57,407 nt of DNA from Acidihalobacter_A sp037381185 (GTDB taxonomy: Bacteria; Pseudomonadota; Gammaproteobacteria; DSM-5130; Acidihalobacteraceae): the NCBI RefSeq assembly GCF_037381185.1, contig NZ_JARRQY010000013.1, positions 1 to 57,407 of the forward strand, in the 5' to 3' direction. The notes below the pieces were generated by a model that saw nothing but the letters and a program-made list of their open reading frames with translations, was not told the origin of the DNA and searched no databases. Of this stretch, positions 7,613 through 16,268 are shown piece by piece. Made by a program: the position numbers and the translations under genes. The stretch's first letter is position 1. Each line of letters starts with the position of its first letter.

Positions 7613-10600
7613 ATGCATCGACTGCTATTTCTAATGAAAACATGCGGTTTGGGTGGCATGGAAAATGAAACGACGGCCGTGCCGCGACCAGCGGAATCGG
7701 GGGATGCCGCGGACGGTGGGCAACGGCTTGCGGAGCTACAGGCGGAGCTGTTCGAAATCGCACTGAGTGGGGCCTCGAACGAAGCCAGAACCGACGCCAT
7801 GTGCCGTATTGTCGAGGCGGCGCTGCCGCAGACGATCGCCGCCGTGGCGTTGCCGGATGCGCAGGGGCGTTTGCGTCTGTCTGCGCCGTCAGGGGTGGCG
7901 GACGCCGATACCGAGGGAACGTTTCCGCTCGAGCCCCTGTTTGCGGCCGATGCCTGTAACGATGCGCGCTGTCTGGAACTGCGGCCGCTGTTCGAGCGTC
8001 TTGGCATCGCGGCGTGCTGGCTGCTTCCGCTTGCCGTTCGCGGCGAGCGCACGCCCGGGTTCTTTCTGCTGGCGAGCTTCACGCCGCGAGCGTCGACGGA
8101 ATTCGATCGATCTTTGCAGCGCTGCCTGGCAGCAGCCCTGGTGCTGGTGCTGGATGAACGCAGCGACAGCGACTGTAGCCGTCTACGGAGCGTCGTGCTC
8201 GACTCGATCGATGTCGGCATGATGGTGCTCGCCACGGACGGATGCGTGCTGTACGCGAATAGGGCATTCGGTTCGCTACTGGGGCGGGACAGTAAATCCC
8301 TGCAGGGCGGGCTTTACCTCTTGTTGCGCGATGGCGGTGCGACGGACGCCGATCTCGAGTGCCTGCGCGAGGCTCATGCACGTGGTGTGTCGACAGAGCG
8401 CGAACTGTACCTGCATCGAGCGGATGGGCTCATGTTCTGGGCTTGTCTGACTTTGCGTCCCGTGGACGGAATCGACCCGGGCGAACGCTGTTGGCTCGTG
8501 GTATTGGACGACATCGATGCGCGCAAGAGTGCAGAAGAGAGTCTGCTGCGTCAAAAGCGCCTTTATCGGGCGCTTATCAAGGGTGGGAACCTATTGCTGC
8601 GTTCCGGCAGCGATGATGAGCTGTTGCGCAAGACCTGTCGCAATCTGATCCGGGGTACGCCTTTCCACGCGGTCTGGATCGTGCGGCCGGATACGCAAGG
8701 GTACTTTTCCGTGTTGGCCAGTGCAGGGCGGGGCGCACGCTCGCTCCAGTCGCTGCGTGTCAATGTGCAGGACGTCGCGCTCAGTAGCCGCGCGTTTCGC
8801 ACTGGTCAGCGCAAGTACACCAACGACAGTCTGAAGTCCGCGCAAGGCGCGGCGTGGATCGGTTTCTTCGAACGCAATCGCTGGCATTCGGTGCTGGCGA
8901 TGTCGCTGCTGCGCCAGGGCAGGGTCTGGGCGGTGCTCGGTATGGCGGCGCCTCAGCGCGGGGTGTTCGATCAGGAGACCCGCGATCTGTGCCAGCAAAT
9001 TGCAGAGCTGTTGGGCCGCAGGATGGACGAACTGGATCTGAAACAGCGTTTGTCCACTTTGCGGGAACTGGAGGCCGAGCGCGCACGTCTGGATGTGCTC
9101 ACGGGACTGCCCAACCGCTATGCGCTGGAGCAGCACCTGCCGCGCGCCATTGCCCGCGCGCGCCGACACGGTACCGAGTTCGCCGTGGGCGTGATGGATC
9201 TTGATGATTTCAAGCCGGTCAACGACCGCTGGGGGCATCCGCTCGGTGACGAGTTGCTCAAACAGCTTGCCGGGCGCCTGCGCGGCGTGTTGCGCGAGAG
9301 CGATTTCCTGGCGCGTCTCGGTGGCGATGAATTTGTGCTCGTGTTCGAGGACCTGGACGAACTGCAGGTCATCGTTCAATTGCGGGGCGTGCTCGATCGT
9401 CTGCATACCGTGGTGGAGACGCCGTTCGAATTGGGCGGGGGGCGGCAGGCCATGATCGATATGAGCATGGGTCTGGCACTGTTTCCGCTGGATGCCGATG
9501 AACCTGACGGCCTGATCCGCTTCGCGGACGCGGCTATGTATCAGGCCAAGCAGCGCAAGGGCGCCCGGCGGCATTGGTGGCGCCTGGGTACGACCGAGGC
9601 GCGTCTGCCGGAGGTCGAACCTCCTATCGCCCCGTATGGCGAGGTTGCTGACGAATTGTTGGTCGGGCACCAGTCGCTGTTTGCCGAAATCGCCGGGACG
9701 TTCGTCAAGGATTTCTATGCCGGGCTGGATTACGACCCGGCTTCCAGGGTGATCCTTTCCATGCTTGCGCCCGCCGAGCTTCAGCAGCTCAAGAGCAAGC
9801 AGATTGAGTATATGAAGTTCCTCATGCGCCCGGGTCAGAGCTTGGAGACCCAGCGCGAGCGAGCCTGGTCCATCGGCAAGGTTCACGCCCTGGCCGGTGT
9901 CGATAATGTCGTCCTGATCGCCTCGTACGACCTGTACAAACGTTTGCTGAGCGAGCATCTGAACAGGGCGCCGCTGCGCCCGAGCGAACGGTATCGCCTG
10001 CTGCTGATCGCGGGCGAGCGGCTGCAGGACGCGCTGCAAGGAGAGCTGAAGGCGCTGGAGGCGGTCGACACAGAGCTGTTGAGCGTGCTTGCTGCGCCGT
10101 TGTCGAAATCCGGCACGCGTTGGCCCGATGCGGTCGAGTCGGAGCTGAGCAAGCTGGGTGCGCTGCTGGGTATCCGTGCAGTGGTGCTGATGCGCCCGGA
10201 TGCGGAGGGCGTGTTCACGATAGAAGCGCATGCCGGTCGCGAGGGAGAACGCGTCGCCGGCCTGCTGCACACTCCTGAGTTGCAGCTGTTGACCGACGCC
10301 TCCGATCCACGCGGCCGCGGGCTCAGCGCGCGAACCTGGCGCATGCTTGAGATACAGCGCGTCTCCGCATTTCTCACCGATCCGCGGCAGCGGTTATGGT
10401 GCAAGTACGCGGACGAGCTGGGAATTCGTTCGGCGATGGCCGTGCCGGTGCGTAACGAACGCGGCCATGGCGTGCTCGTGTTGACCTTGTACGGGGCCTA
10501 TCCGCACCAGTTCGATCGGCCGGTGATGCGCCAGTGGGCGGGGAATCTGCAGCAGCGCTGGGAGTGGCTGTTGCACCAGGTCCGCCGTCCGGTTCCCGTG

Positions 10601-11641
10601 GTGTCGGGTGATCAGGCCGCACACTGGCGGGTACGGCTCTTCTCGGGCGGTTTCGATCTGCGTGTTCAGCCTATCGTCGACTTGAACAGCGGCCGTGTGA
10701 ACAAGGCCGAGGCACTGGCCCGGCTCGTGCTCGAAGACGGCCGGGAAATTCCGCCGGACCGGTTTCTGCCGCTGCTTGGCGATGCGGAGCTGTACCGTCT
10801 GTTTCGCATGGGGCTGGAACGTGTGCTGGACTGGTTTCAGCAGTGGGAGGCGGACGGCGTCACCGTGTCCGTCAGCCTCAACCTGCCGCCGAATATCCTG
10901 GTGGAACCGGACATTGCCGCCAGCATCGCTCAGGCGCTGCGCCGGCGCGGGCTCGAGCCGCAGCGCCTGATTCTTGAACTGCTGGAAACGGAGATCCTGG
11001 ACCAGACCGAGCAGGAGCAGGCCCTCGAACGGCTTAAGGCGATCGGAGTGCGCCTGGCAATGGATGACCTCGGAGCCGGTTATTCCAGTCTGTTGCGGCT
11101 TATCAAACAGCCGCTGGACACCTTGAAAATCGACCAGAATCTGGTCAGTCGGTTGCTCCTGGACCCGTTGCCGACCTTGACGCTGCTATGGACGCTCATT
11201 CGCCTGAGTGAGGACCTGAAACGCGAGCTGGTCGTGGAGGGCCTGAGCAGCATGGAACTGGTGGAAGTGATGAGGTGTCTGGGCGTTCCGCAGGGGCAGG
11301 GTTTTGCCTTGGCCCGGCCTATGCCTGCGGCGGCTTTTCCGTGCTGGCTGGAAGGATTCACCCTGCCTCCTTCCACGTACGCGGTGAGTTCCTACATCGG
11401 GGCGCTCGCCTATCATTGGCGGTGGCTGCATGCGCCTAAGGAGCCGGTCCCGGCGGATGCCTGTCCCGTGGCGGCTTTCCTGCTCGAGCGCGGGCACGCG
11501 GGCGACGTAGCGATGAGCTGGCATGCGCACATCCATGCCGGTGAGAACGTCGAGTTGAATGCCGGCAGATTCAATGTCTGGTTGGCAGAGCGGGTGACCG
11601 AACAGGCCATTCAGCACAGGCCTGCCGGTCATCCGCTGTGA
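7613..11641 (+). CDS. Multidomain c-di-GMP protein: GAF-PAS-GAF-GGDEF-globin-GAF-EAL
   Basis: A 1342-aa cytoplasmic sensor for c-di-GMP turnover, with no obvious membrane segment. Approximate order: GAF-like 25-180, PAS 192-310, GAF-like 313-480, GGDEF 485-650, globin-like 670-830, GAF-like 845-990, EAL 1005-1235, C-terminal tail. GGDEF (570-574) is intact and preceded by an RESD inhibitory-site motif at the canonical spacing. EAL is intact at 1033-1035, with SLNLPPN, LELLETE, MDDLGAGYS, LKIDQ, VVEG and QGQGF all present, so both activities are possible. The central region has WSIGKVHALAGV, with H758 as candidate proximal heme ligand of a globin-coupled sensor. The tail has CPVAAFLL and WHAHIHAG, a possible metal site. 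In-frame TTG 7601 and ATGs at 7634 and 7658 are alternative starts. Confidence 0.9.
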   Translation: MHRLLFLMKTCGLGGMENETTAVPRPAESGDAADGGQRLAELQAELFEIALSGASNEARTDAMCRIVEAALPQTIAAVALPDAQGRLRLSAPSGVADADTEGTFPLEPLFAADACNDARCLELRPLFERLGIAACWLLPLAVRGERTPGFFLLASFTPRASTEFDRSLQRCLAAALVLVLDERSDSDCSRLRSVVLDSIDVGMMVLATDGCVLYANRAFGSLLGRDSKSLQGGLYLLLRDGGATDADLECLREAHARGVSTERELYLHRADGLMFWACLTLRPVDGIDPGERCWLVVLDDIDARKSAEESLLRQKRLYRALIKGGNLLLRSGSDDELLRKTCRNLIRGTPFHAVWIVRPDTQGYFSVLASAGRGARSLQSLRVNVQDVALSSRAFRTGQRKYTNDSLKSAQGAAWIGFFERNRWHSVLAMSLLRQGRVWAVLGMAAPQRGVFDQETRDLCQQIAELLGRRMDELDLKQRLSTLRELEAERARLDVLTGLPNRYALEQHLPRAIARARRHGTEFAVGVMDLDDFKPVNDRWGHPLGDELLKQLAGRLRGVLRESDFLARLGGDEFVLVFEDLDELQVIVQLRGVLDRLHTVVETPFELGGGRQAMIDMSMGLALFPLDADEPDGLIRFADAAMYQAKQRKGARRHWWRLGTTEARLPEVEPPIAPYGEVADELLVGHQSLFAEIAGTFVKDFYAGLDYDPASRVILSMLAPAELQQLKSKQIEYMKFLMRPGQSLETQRERAWSIGKVHALAGVDNVVLIASYDLYKRLLSEHLNRAPLRPSERYRLLLIAGERLQDALQGELKALEAVDTELLSVLAAPLSKSGTRWPDAVESELSKLGALLGIRAVVLMRPDAEGVFTIEAHAGREGERVAGLLHTPELQLLTDASDPRGRGLSARTWRMLEIQRVSAFLTDPRQRLWCKYADELGIRSAMAVPVRNERGHGVLVLTLYGAYPHQFDRPVMRQWAGNLQQRWEWLLHQVRRPVPVVSGDQAAHWRVRLFSGGFDLRVQPIVDLNSGRVNKAEALARLVLEDGREIPPDRFLPLLGDAELYRLFRMGLERVLDWFQQWEADGVTVSVSLNLPPNILVEPDIAASIAQALRRRGLEPQRLILELLETEILDQTEQEQALERLKAIGVRLAMDDLGAGYSSLLRLIKQPLDTLKIDQNLVSRLLLDPLPTLTLLWTLIRLSEDLKRELVVEGLSSMELVEVMRCLGVPQGQGFALARPMPAAAFPCWLEGFTLPPSTYAVSSYIGALAYHWRWLHAPKEPVPADACPVAAFLLERGHAGDVAMSWHAHIHAGENVELNAGRFNVWLAERVTEQAIQHRPAGHPL

Positions 11642-11710
11642 CCCCGGCCCGATCCGCCGCGTTCGCTGCGCTTTGCAGCGGATGTTGTTGGCGGCCTTTA
11701 TTCAGCGTGC

Positions 11711-12193
11711 TCAAGAGGTTTCGAAACGCCCGGCAGCGCGATTCTTCCTGACCGTTCCGGCGGCGAAGATCTGCCCGCTCATGGCGACGTAGATGCCGTC
11801 GGGCAAAGCCTGCAGCGCGCCGAGCGCGAAGCCCACGTTGAAGGTGGCGTCGTTGACGCGAAAGCGCGCCGGCTGCAGGGCGCCGGTGAAGACCACGACC
11901 TTGCCGCTTATGCCGAGCAGGTGCTCGGCGGTGTGGGTCATGGTGTCGGTGCCGTGGGTGATAAGGATATGTCGATGCGGGCAGGCTTCCACCCGGCTGC
12001 GGATCAGCGTGCGGTCGGCGTCGTCCAGTTCCAGGCTGTCCTTGCGCAGCAGTTCCTCGACGGTGTGTTCGAAGGTCACGCCGGCTTCGTCGAGAATGTG
12101 ATTGATCGCGGGATCGCCGATGCGGTATTCGGAAAGCGCGTCATGGTAGATCTTGTCGAGGGTGCCGCCGGTGGTGATGACGTGGATATGCAT
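11711..12193 (-). CDS. Short asparaginase-domain protein (N-terminal domain only)
   Basis: A 160-aa protein beginning MHIHVITTGGTLDKIY. It has the two threonine motifs of type I/II L-asparaginases, TTGGTLDKIY at residues 6-15 and HGTDTM in the middle. Classical enzymes are ~330 aa with a C-terminal domain completing the active site; this one ends after the first domain. Reading is open and ends cleanly (FETS, stop), and single-domain asparaginase-like proteins are a recurring proteobacterial form, so I treat it as a gene rather than a fragment. Activity is uncertain. It appears monocistronic. Confidence 0.78.
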   Translation of the reverse strand: MHIHVITTGGTLDKIYHDALSEYRIGDPAINHILDEAGVTFEHTVEELLRKDSLELDDADRTLIRSRVEACPHRHILITHGTDTMTHTAEHLLGISGKVVVFTGALQPARFRVNDATFNVGFALGALQALPDGIYVAMSGQIFAAGTVRKNRAAGRFETS

Positions 12194-12591
12194 GGCGTGG
12201 GCTGCTGTGTGTTGGTTGTTGCGGGGTAGGAGTGGGGGGAGCAGTTTAGCAATATCGGTGACTGCTGCCTCAGCGGAGTAGGAATTCAAGACATGTTTTC
12301 TGTAGATCGTTGGGTTTTGTTTCGTGCGCGATTTACGGATTGCAGTTTCGATCAATCGCGGCGATGCCGCCCCCCAGGGTCGCTCGATCCAAGATGCGAT
12401 TCGTAGGTTGGGGTAAGCGCAGCGCACCCCAACATCACCCACGCCCACCGCGTCGGGATGCGCTGAACAAAGGTACTCGGGCGTAACGCGTCCCATGCGC
12501 ACAAAGAATGTGCGGTGGCTCGAGTACCCCCGCCACCGCATCATCAACGCCCAATCGGATGCGCTTCATCGCAGACCGACAGGAGCTACCC
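12194..12591. other. Non-coding stretch with REP-like palindromes
   Basis: A 398-bp gap between two minus-strand genes. The part next to the asparaginase-like start is AT-richer and could hold its promoter (12240-12350). The rest holds the palindromic repeat annotated separately. No credible gene on either strand. Confidence 0.6.
12404..12528. repeat. REP-like element with nested inverted repeats
   Basis: The unit begins GTAGGTTGGGGT. TTGGGGT (12408-12414) pairs with ACCCCAA (12426-12432) around an AAGCGCAGCGC loop, a layout common in dispersed gammaproteobacterial palindromes. Downstream, GGTACTCG (12472-12479) pairs with CGAGTACC (12521-12528) and encloses a smaller hairpin, CGCACA/TGTGCG (12498-12514). 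The two structures may be one composite repeat or two neighbours. No second copy is visible in this window. Confidence 0.55.
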
Positions 12592-13269
12592 TCAGCCGAG
12601 CTGATCGAGCAGGGCGCGGGCGGCGGCTTCGGACGAGGCCGGATTCTGTCCGGTGATCAACAGGCCGTCCTGCACCACGTGCGACTGCCAGTCGGCCGCC
12701 TTGGAATAGTGCCCGCCGTTGCTCTCGAGCATGTCCTCGACCAGGAACGGGACCACCTGGGTCAGGCCGACCGCTTCCTCTTCGCTGTTGCTGAAACCCG
12801 TGACGGTCCTGCCGTTGACCAGCGGCTTGCCGTCCGCGTCCTTGACGTGGCGCAGCGCTGCCGGGGCGTGACACACCGCCGCGACCGGTTTGTCCGCCCG
12901 GACGGCGCTTTCGATCAGTGCGATAGAGGCCGCATCCTCGGCGAGGTCCCACAGCGGTCCGTGGCCGCCGGGGTAGAACACCGCGTCGTAGTCGGCGATG
13001 GATGCCTCGGCGAGCTTGCGGGTGGCGGCCAGCGCGGCAGTGGCCGTCGCGTCCGCTTCGAAGCGACGCGTGGCGTCGGTCTGGAAGGCGGGTTCGTTGC
13101 TCTTGGGGTCGAGCGGCGGCTGGCCGCCCTTGGGCGAGGCCAGGGTCAGCTCGGCTCCGGCATCGACGAAGGCGTAGTAGGGCGCGGCCAGTTCTTCGAG
13201 CCAGAAGCCGGTCTTTTCCCCGCTGTCGCCTAGGGTGTCGTGCGAAGTGAGGACGACGAGAATTTTCAT
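12592..13269 (-). CDS. DJ-1/PfpI family protein, glyoxalase III-like
   Basis: A 225-aa class I glutamine-amidotransferase-like protein. The nucleophile elbow reads PVAAVCHAPAAL, with Cys133 followed by His134. A Glu in WLEELAAPY (25/26) and the YPGGHGPLWDL loop match the Hsp31/glyoxalase III-like subgroup, which converts methylglyoxal to lactate or repairs glycated groups. It is the last of four minus-strand genes (nemR, yqhD, curA-like, this one), 85 bp after the CurA-like stop. That context supports aldehyde detoxification. The exact reaction is inferred from family. Confidence 0.85.
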   Translation of the reverse strand: MKILVVLTSHDTLGDSGEKTGFWLEELAAPYYAFVDAGAELTLASPKGGQPPLDPKSNEPAFQTDATRRFEADATATAALAATRKLAEASIADYDAVFYPGGHGPLWDLAEDAASIALIESAVRADKPVAAVCHAPAALRHVKDADGKPLVNGRTVTGFSNSEEEAVGLTQVVPFLVEDMLESNGGHYSKAADWQSHVVQDGLLITGQNPASSEAAARALLDQLG

Positions 13270-13354
13270 GGTTTGATCCTTTGCGGTGGCATCGATTGGA
13301 GGGCGGGCGCGCCTCGGCGCGCCGTGCCCGTGATGTGAGCGGTTGCGGCGGCGT

Positions 13355-14383
13355 TCAGGCTTCGCCGACGCGCACCACGACTTTGCCGAAATTCCTGCCC
13401 GACAGCAGATCGATAAAGGCCTGCGGGGCCTGCTCGAGCCCGTCGGCGAACTGTTCGCGCAGCGTCACCTTGCCCTGCGCGACCCAGCCGGCCATGTCGT
13501 GCTGGAAAGCGCCGAAGCCGTCGGCGAAGTGATCCATGATGATGAAGCCCTGGACGCGGATGCGTCGGGTCAGAATCCGCATCATCAGTTGCGGCACGAG
13601 GTTGGGGCCGGGATACGGTTGGGTGTCGTTGTAATGGGCGATAAGACCGCACACGGGCACGCGGGCGCCGACGTTGAGCAGCGGTAGTACCGCTTCGAAA
13701 ACCGCACCGCCGACGTTCTCGAAGTAGACGTCGACGCCTTGCGGCGTGGCGGCGGCCAGCTGTTCGGCGAAGTCCGGCGCGCGGTGGTCGATGCAGGCAT
13801 CGAAACCGAGCGTTTCCATTGCGAAGCGGCACTTGTCGACGCCGCCGGCGACGCCGACCACGCGTGCGCCCTTGAGCTTGGCGATCTGTCCGACCACCGA
13901 GCCCACGGCGCCGGTGGCGGAGGCCACCACGACCGTTTCGCCAGCTTTAGGCTGCCCGATGTTGAGCAAGCCGTGGTAAGCCGTGAAGCCGGGCATGCCC
14001 AGTACGCTCAGGGCAAGCGAGGGCCGGTCCATGCCGTCGTCGAGCCGGGTCAGGCCTTCGCCGTCGGACAGCGCGTATTCCTGCCAGCCGCTGAAGCCCG
14101 CCACCAGATCGCCGGCTTTGTACGACGGATGCTGGGAGGTCTCCACGCGGCTCACGGTGCCGCCCACCATCACTTCGCCCAGCCCGACCGGCGGCGCGTA
14201 GGAGGGGCCGTCGTTCATGCGTCCGCGCATGTAAGGGTCGAGCGATAGATAGATCGTGCGCAGCAGCATCTGGCCCTCCGCCGGCTGCGGCACTTCCTCC
14301 TGTTCGAGACGGAAATCCTCGGGCGTGGGTGCGCCGCTGGGGCGTGCGTTCAGCACGATGCGGCGATTGATCGTTTTACTCAT
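13355..14383 (-). CDS. curA: Zinc-independent MDR oxidoreductase, CurA-like alkenal/curcumin reductase
   Basis: A 342-aa NADPH-dependent medium-chain reductase. LDPYMRGRM near residue 50 and GMPGFTAYHGLL near 130 are hallmarks of the CurA/leukotriene B4 reductase group. The nucleotide-binding loop reads ASATGAVGSVVGQIAKLKG, and zinc-ligand cysteines are absent. These enzymes reduce the C=C bond of alpha,beta-unsaturated carbonyls. The start lies 25 bp downstream of the yqhD-like stop, in one direction with it, and a reductive aldehyde/alkenal detoxification role fits the NemR context. Confidence 0.9.
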   Translation of the reverse strand: MSKTINRRIVLNARPSGAPTPEDFRLEQEEVPQPAEGQMLLRTIYLSLDPYMRGRMNDGPSYAPPVGLGEVMVGGTVSRVETSQHPSYKAGDLVAGFSGWQEYALSDGEGLTRLDDGMDRPSLALSVLGMPGFTAYHGLLNIGQPKAGETVVVASATGAVGSVVGQIAKLKGARVVGVAGGVDKCRFAMETLGFDACIDHRAPDFAEQLAAATPQGVDVYFENVGGAVFEAVLPLLNVGARVPVCGLIAHYNDTQPYPGPNLVPQLMMRILTRRIRVQGFIIMDHFADGFGAFQHDMAGWVAQGKVTLREQFADGLEQAPQAFIDLLSGRNFGKVVVRVGEA

Positions 14384-14408
14384 GATCGGTTCCTCATGCG
14401 GTGCGTGG

Positions 14409-15563
14409 TCACAGGCTGGCTTCCAGAATGCGGCGGCTGACGTCGGGGGTGACGTCCTTGCCTTCGCCGAGTCGCGTCATGCCGTGCGCCTCGAGTTGGG
14501 CGATCAGCGCGTCGATGGCGTCGGCGCCGATATCGTAGTCGTGCAGTCGGGTGCGGATGTCCAGGCTCTCGAAGAAGCTGCGGGTGCGTTCGATGGCCGC
14601 GTCGATGCGCTGCTCTTCGCTGCCGTCGGTGATGTGCCAGACGCGTTCGGCGTATTGCAGCAGTTTGCGCCGCTTGCTCTCGCGGCGGATCTGCAGGTTG
14701 GCGGGCAGTACCACCGCCAGCGTGCGTGCGTGGTCTATGCCGTAGCCGGCGGTCAGCTCGTGGCCGATCATATGGGTCGACCAGTCCTGCGGCACGCCGG
14801 CGCCGACGAGGCCGTTGAGCGCCAGGGTGGCGACCCACATCAGGTTGGCGCGCACGTCGTCATCGGGGTCGTTTAGCACCTTGGGGCCGATCTCGACCAG
14901 GGTCTGCAACAGGCCTTCGGCGAAGCGGTCCTGCACCCGACCCTCGACCGGATAGGTCAGATACTGTTCGACGACGTGCGTGAAGGCGTCGGCCACGCCG
15001 TTGGCGAGCTGGCGCGGCGGCAGTGTGAGGGTCTTGTCCGGGTCGAGGATGGAGAACTGCGGAAAGACATGCGGGCTCCTGAACGGCAGCTTGGACTGGG
15101 TGGACTTGCGCGTGACCACGCCGCCGTTGTTCATTTCGGAACCCGTGGCCGGCAGTGTCAGCACGCTGCCGAAGGGCAGGGCCTGCGTCACCTTCGCGCC
15201 GTATGTTTCGAGGATTTCCCAGGGCTCGCCCTGATACGCCACGGCGGCGGCGACGAATTTGGTGCCGTCGATTACCGAGCCGCCGCCCACCGCGAGCAGG
15301 AAGTCGAGTTTCTGCTCGCGGATGAGTTCGACCGCGCGCATCAGCGTTTCGTAAGTCGGATTGGCTTCGATACCGCCGAACTGCTGGATTTCGCGCGACC
15401 CCAGTGCGCCGAGGACTTCGTCGAGCGTGCCGTTCTTCTGTGCGCTGCCGCCGCCGTAGAGCACCAGCACCCGAGCATTGGCGGGAACCAGGGTGTCCAG
15501 GCGGGCGACGGTCTGCCTGCCGAAGACGATTTTGGTGGGATTGTGAAATTCGAAATCGAACAT
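14409..15563 (-). CDS. yqhD: Iron-containing alcohol dehydrogenase, YqhD-type aldehyde reductase
   Basis: A 384-aa protein starting MFDFEFHNPTKIVFG; E. coli YqhD is 387 aa. Visible motifs: GGGSVIDGTK for NADP(H), LPATGSEMNNG, and metal-ligand segments DAFTHVVEQYL and IGHELTAGYGIDHARTLAVV. YqhD reduces short-chain and peroxidation-derived aldehydes with NADPH. The start is fixed by a strong ribosome site (aaaggaaat, 3 nt upstream). A NemR-type operator (15580-15594) lies just upstream of it, so expression is probably derepressed by electrophiles. Confidence 0.93.
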   Translation of the reverse strand: MFDFEFHNPTKIVFGRQTVARLDTLVPANARVLVLYGGGSAQKNGTLDEVLGALGSREIQQFGGIEANPTYETLMRAVELIREQKLDFLLAVGGGSVIDGTKFVAAAVAYQGEPWEILETYGAKVTQALPFGSVLTLPATGSEMNNGGVVTRKSTQSKLPFRSPHVFPQFSILDPDKTLTLPPRQLANGVADAFTHVVEQYLTYPVEGRVQDRFAEGLLQTLVEIGPKVLNDPDDDVRANLMWVATLALNGLVGAGVPQDWSTHMIGHELTAGYGIDHARTLAVVLPANLQIRRESKRRKLLQYAERVWHITDGSEEQRIDAAIERTRSFFESLDIRTRLHDYDIGADAIDALIAQLEAHGMTRLGEGKDVTPDVSRRILEASL

Positions 15564-15579
15564 GATATTTCCTTTGAAA

Positions 15580-15594
15580 TAGACCAGTCGTCTA
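15580..15594. promoter_or_regulatory. NemR-type operator upstream of yqhD
   Basis: TAGACCAGTCGTCTA, with TAGAC/GTCTA arms around CAGTC, is identical to the site in the nemR promoter (16282-16296). It lies 16 bp upstream of the yqhD ATG, next to the ribosome site, so bound repressor could block initiation or act as a roadblock. Confidence 0.8.
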
Positions 15595-15652
15595 GTTTGA
15601 GGGTGTATGAATGCCTCTCGCTTGCGGAGAACCAAGGCGATGCCGGCGGGTT

Positions 15653-16261
15653 TCAGGTCTGGGCGGTATCGAGGTGAAGCAGGTGCTGCGTGGCGGCCAA
15701 CGCCGAAACCAGCGGCTCGCGGTCGCGGGTGATCTTGGCCAGCAGGCTGGCGCCCAGCCACAGTTGATAGAGCGTTTCGGCAGTCTGCCGGGGATCGCCG
15801 TCCATGGTAAGCGAGCCGTCCTGCAGGCCGTGGCCGATACAGGCCGCCAGGCGTTCGACGATCGTTTGGGTACCCTGCTGCAACACGGTACGCATGGCGT
15901 CGGACAGATCGGACACCTCGGCGCCGAGCTTCACGGCCAAGCATTTGCCTTCCGGATCGCAACTGGTCTGCGTCTGCAGCCAGTGCTTCCAGTAGTTCAT
16001 CAGGCGTTCGGCGGCCGAGCCGTTCGGTGCGTCGAGGATGCCGTCGAGGTGTTCCATATAGACGGAGAAGTAGTGCTCGAGCAGGGCTCTGCCGAATGCT
16101 TCCTTGGACTCGAAGTAGTGATAGAACGAACCCTTGGGAACGTCGGCCGCTTTCAGGATTTCGTTCAGCCCGACCGCGGTGAAGCCGCGCTGGCTCATCA
16201 GAAGCTGTGCGGTTTCTAGGATGTGCAGCCTGACGTCTGTGGTTTGGCTCACGGCATTCAT
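15653..16261 (-). CDS. nemR: TetR-family electrophile/bleach-responsive repressor NemR
   Basis: A 202-aa TetR regulator. The N-terminal HTH reads GFTAVGLNEILKAADVPKGS and FYHYFESKEAFG, very close to E. coli NemR as I recall it. The ligand domain keeps KCLAVKLGAEVSDLSDAMR with Cys107 and LWLGASLLAKI with Lys176, matching the Cys106/Lys175 redox pair reported for E. coli NemR. An identical palindrome sits over its own promoter and before yqhD, indicating autoregulation and control of the downstream reductases. I chose ATG 16261 because an earlier ATG pair (16268-16273) overlaps the likely -10. There is no clear ribosome site, so the message may be nearly leaderless. Confidence 0.92.
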   Translation of the reverse strand: MNAVSQTTDVRLHILETAQLLMSQRGFTAVGLNEILKAADVPKGSFYHYFESKEAFGRALLEHYFSVYMEHLDGILDAPNGSAAERLMNYWKHWLQTQTSCDPEGKCLAVKLGAEVSDLSDAMRTVLQQGTQTIVERLAACIGHGLQDGSLTMDGDPRQTAETLYQLWLGASLLAKITRDREPLVSALAATQHLLHLDTAQT

Positions 16262-16268
16262 GCGATGC

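Noticed and set aside
8591..10270. 559-codon minus-strand frame
   Set aside because: Antisense to the c-di-GMP gene, which has clear domains; no recognisable motif in the antisense product.
11652..11683. GC hairpin (CGCTGC/GCAGCG) after the c-di-GMP gene as a terminator
   Set aside because: Short stem and no T-run; insufficient to call an intrinsic terminator.
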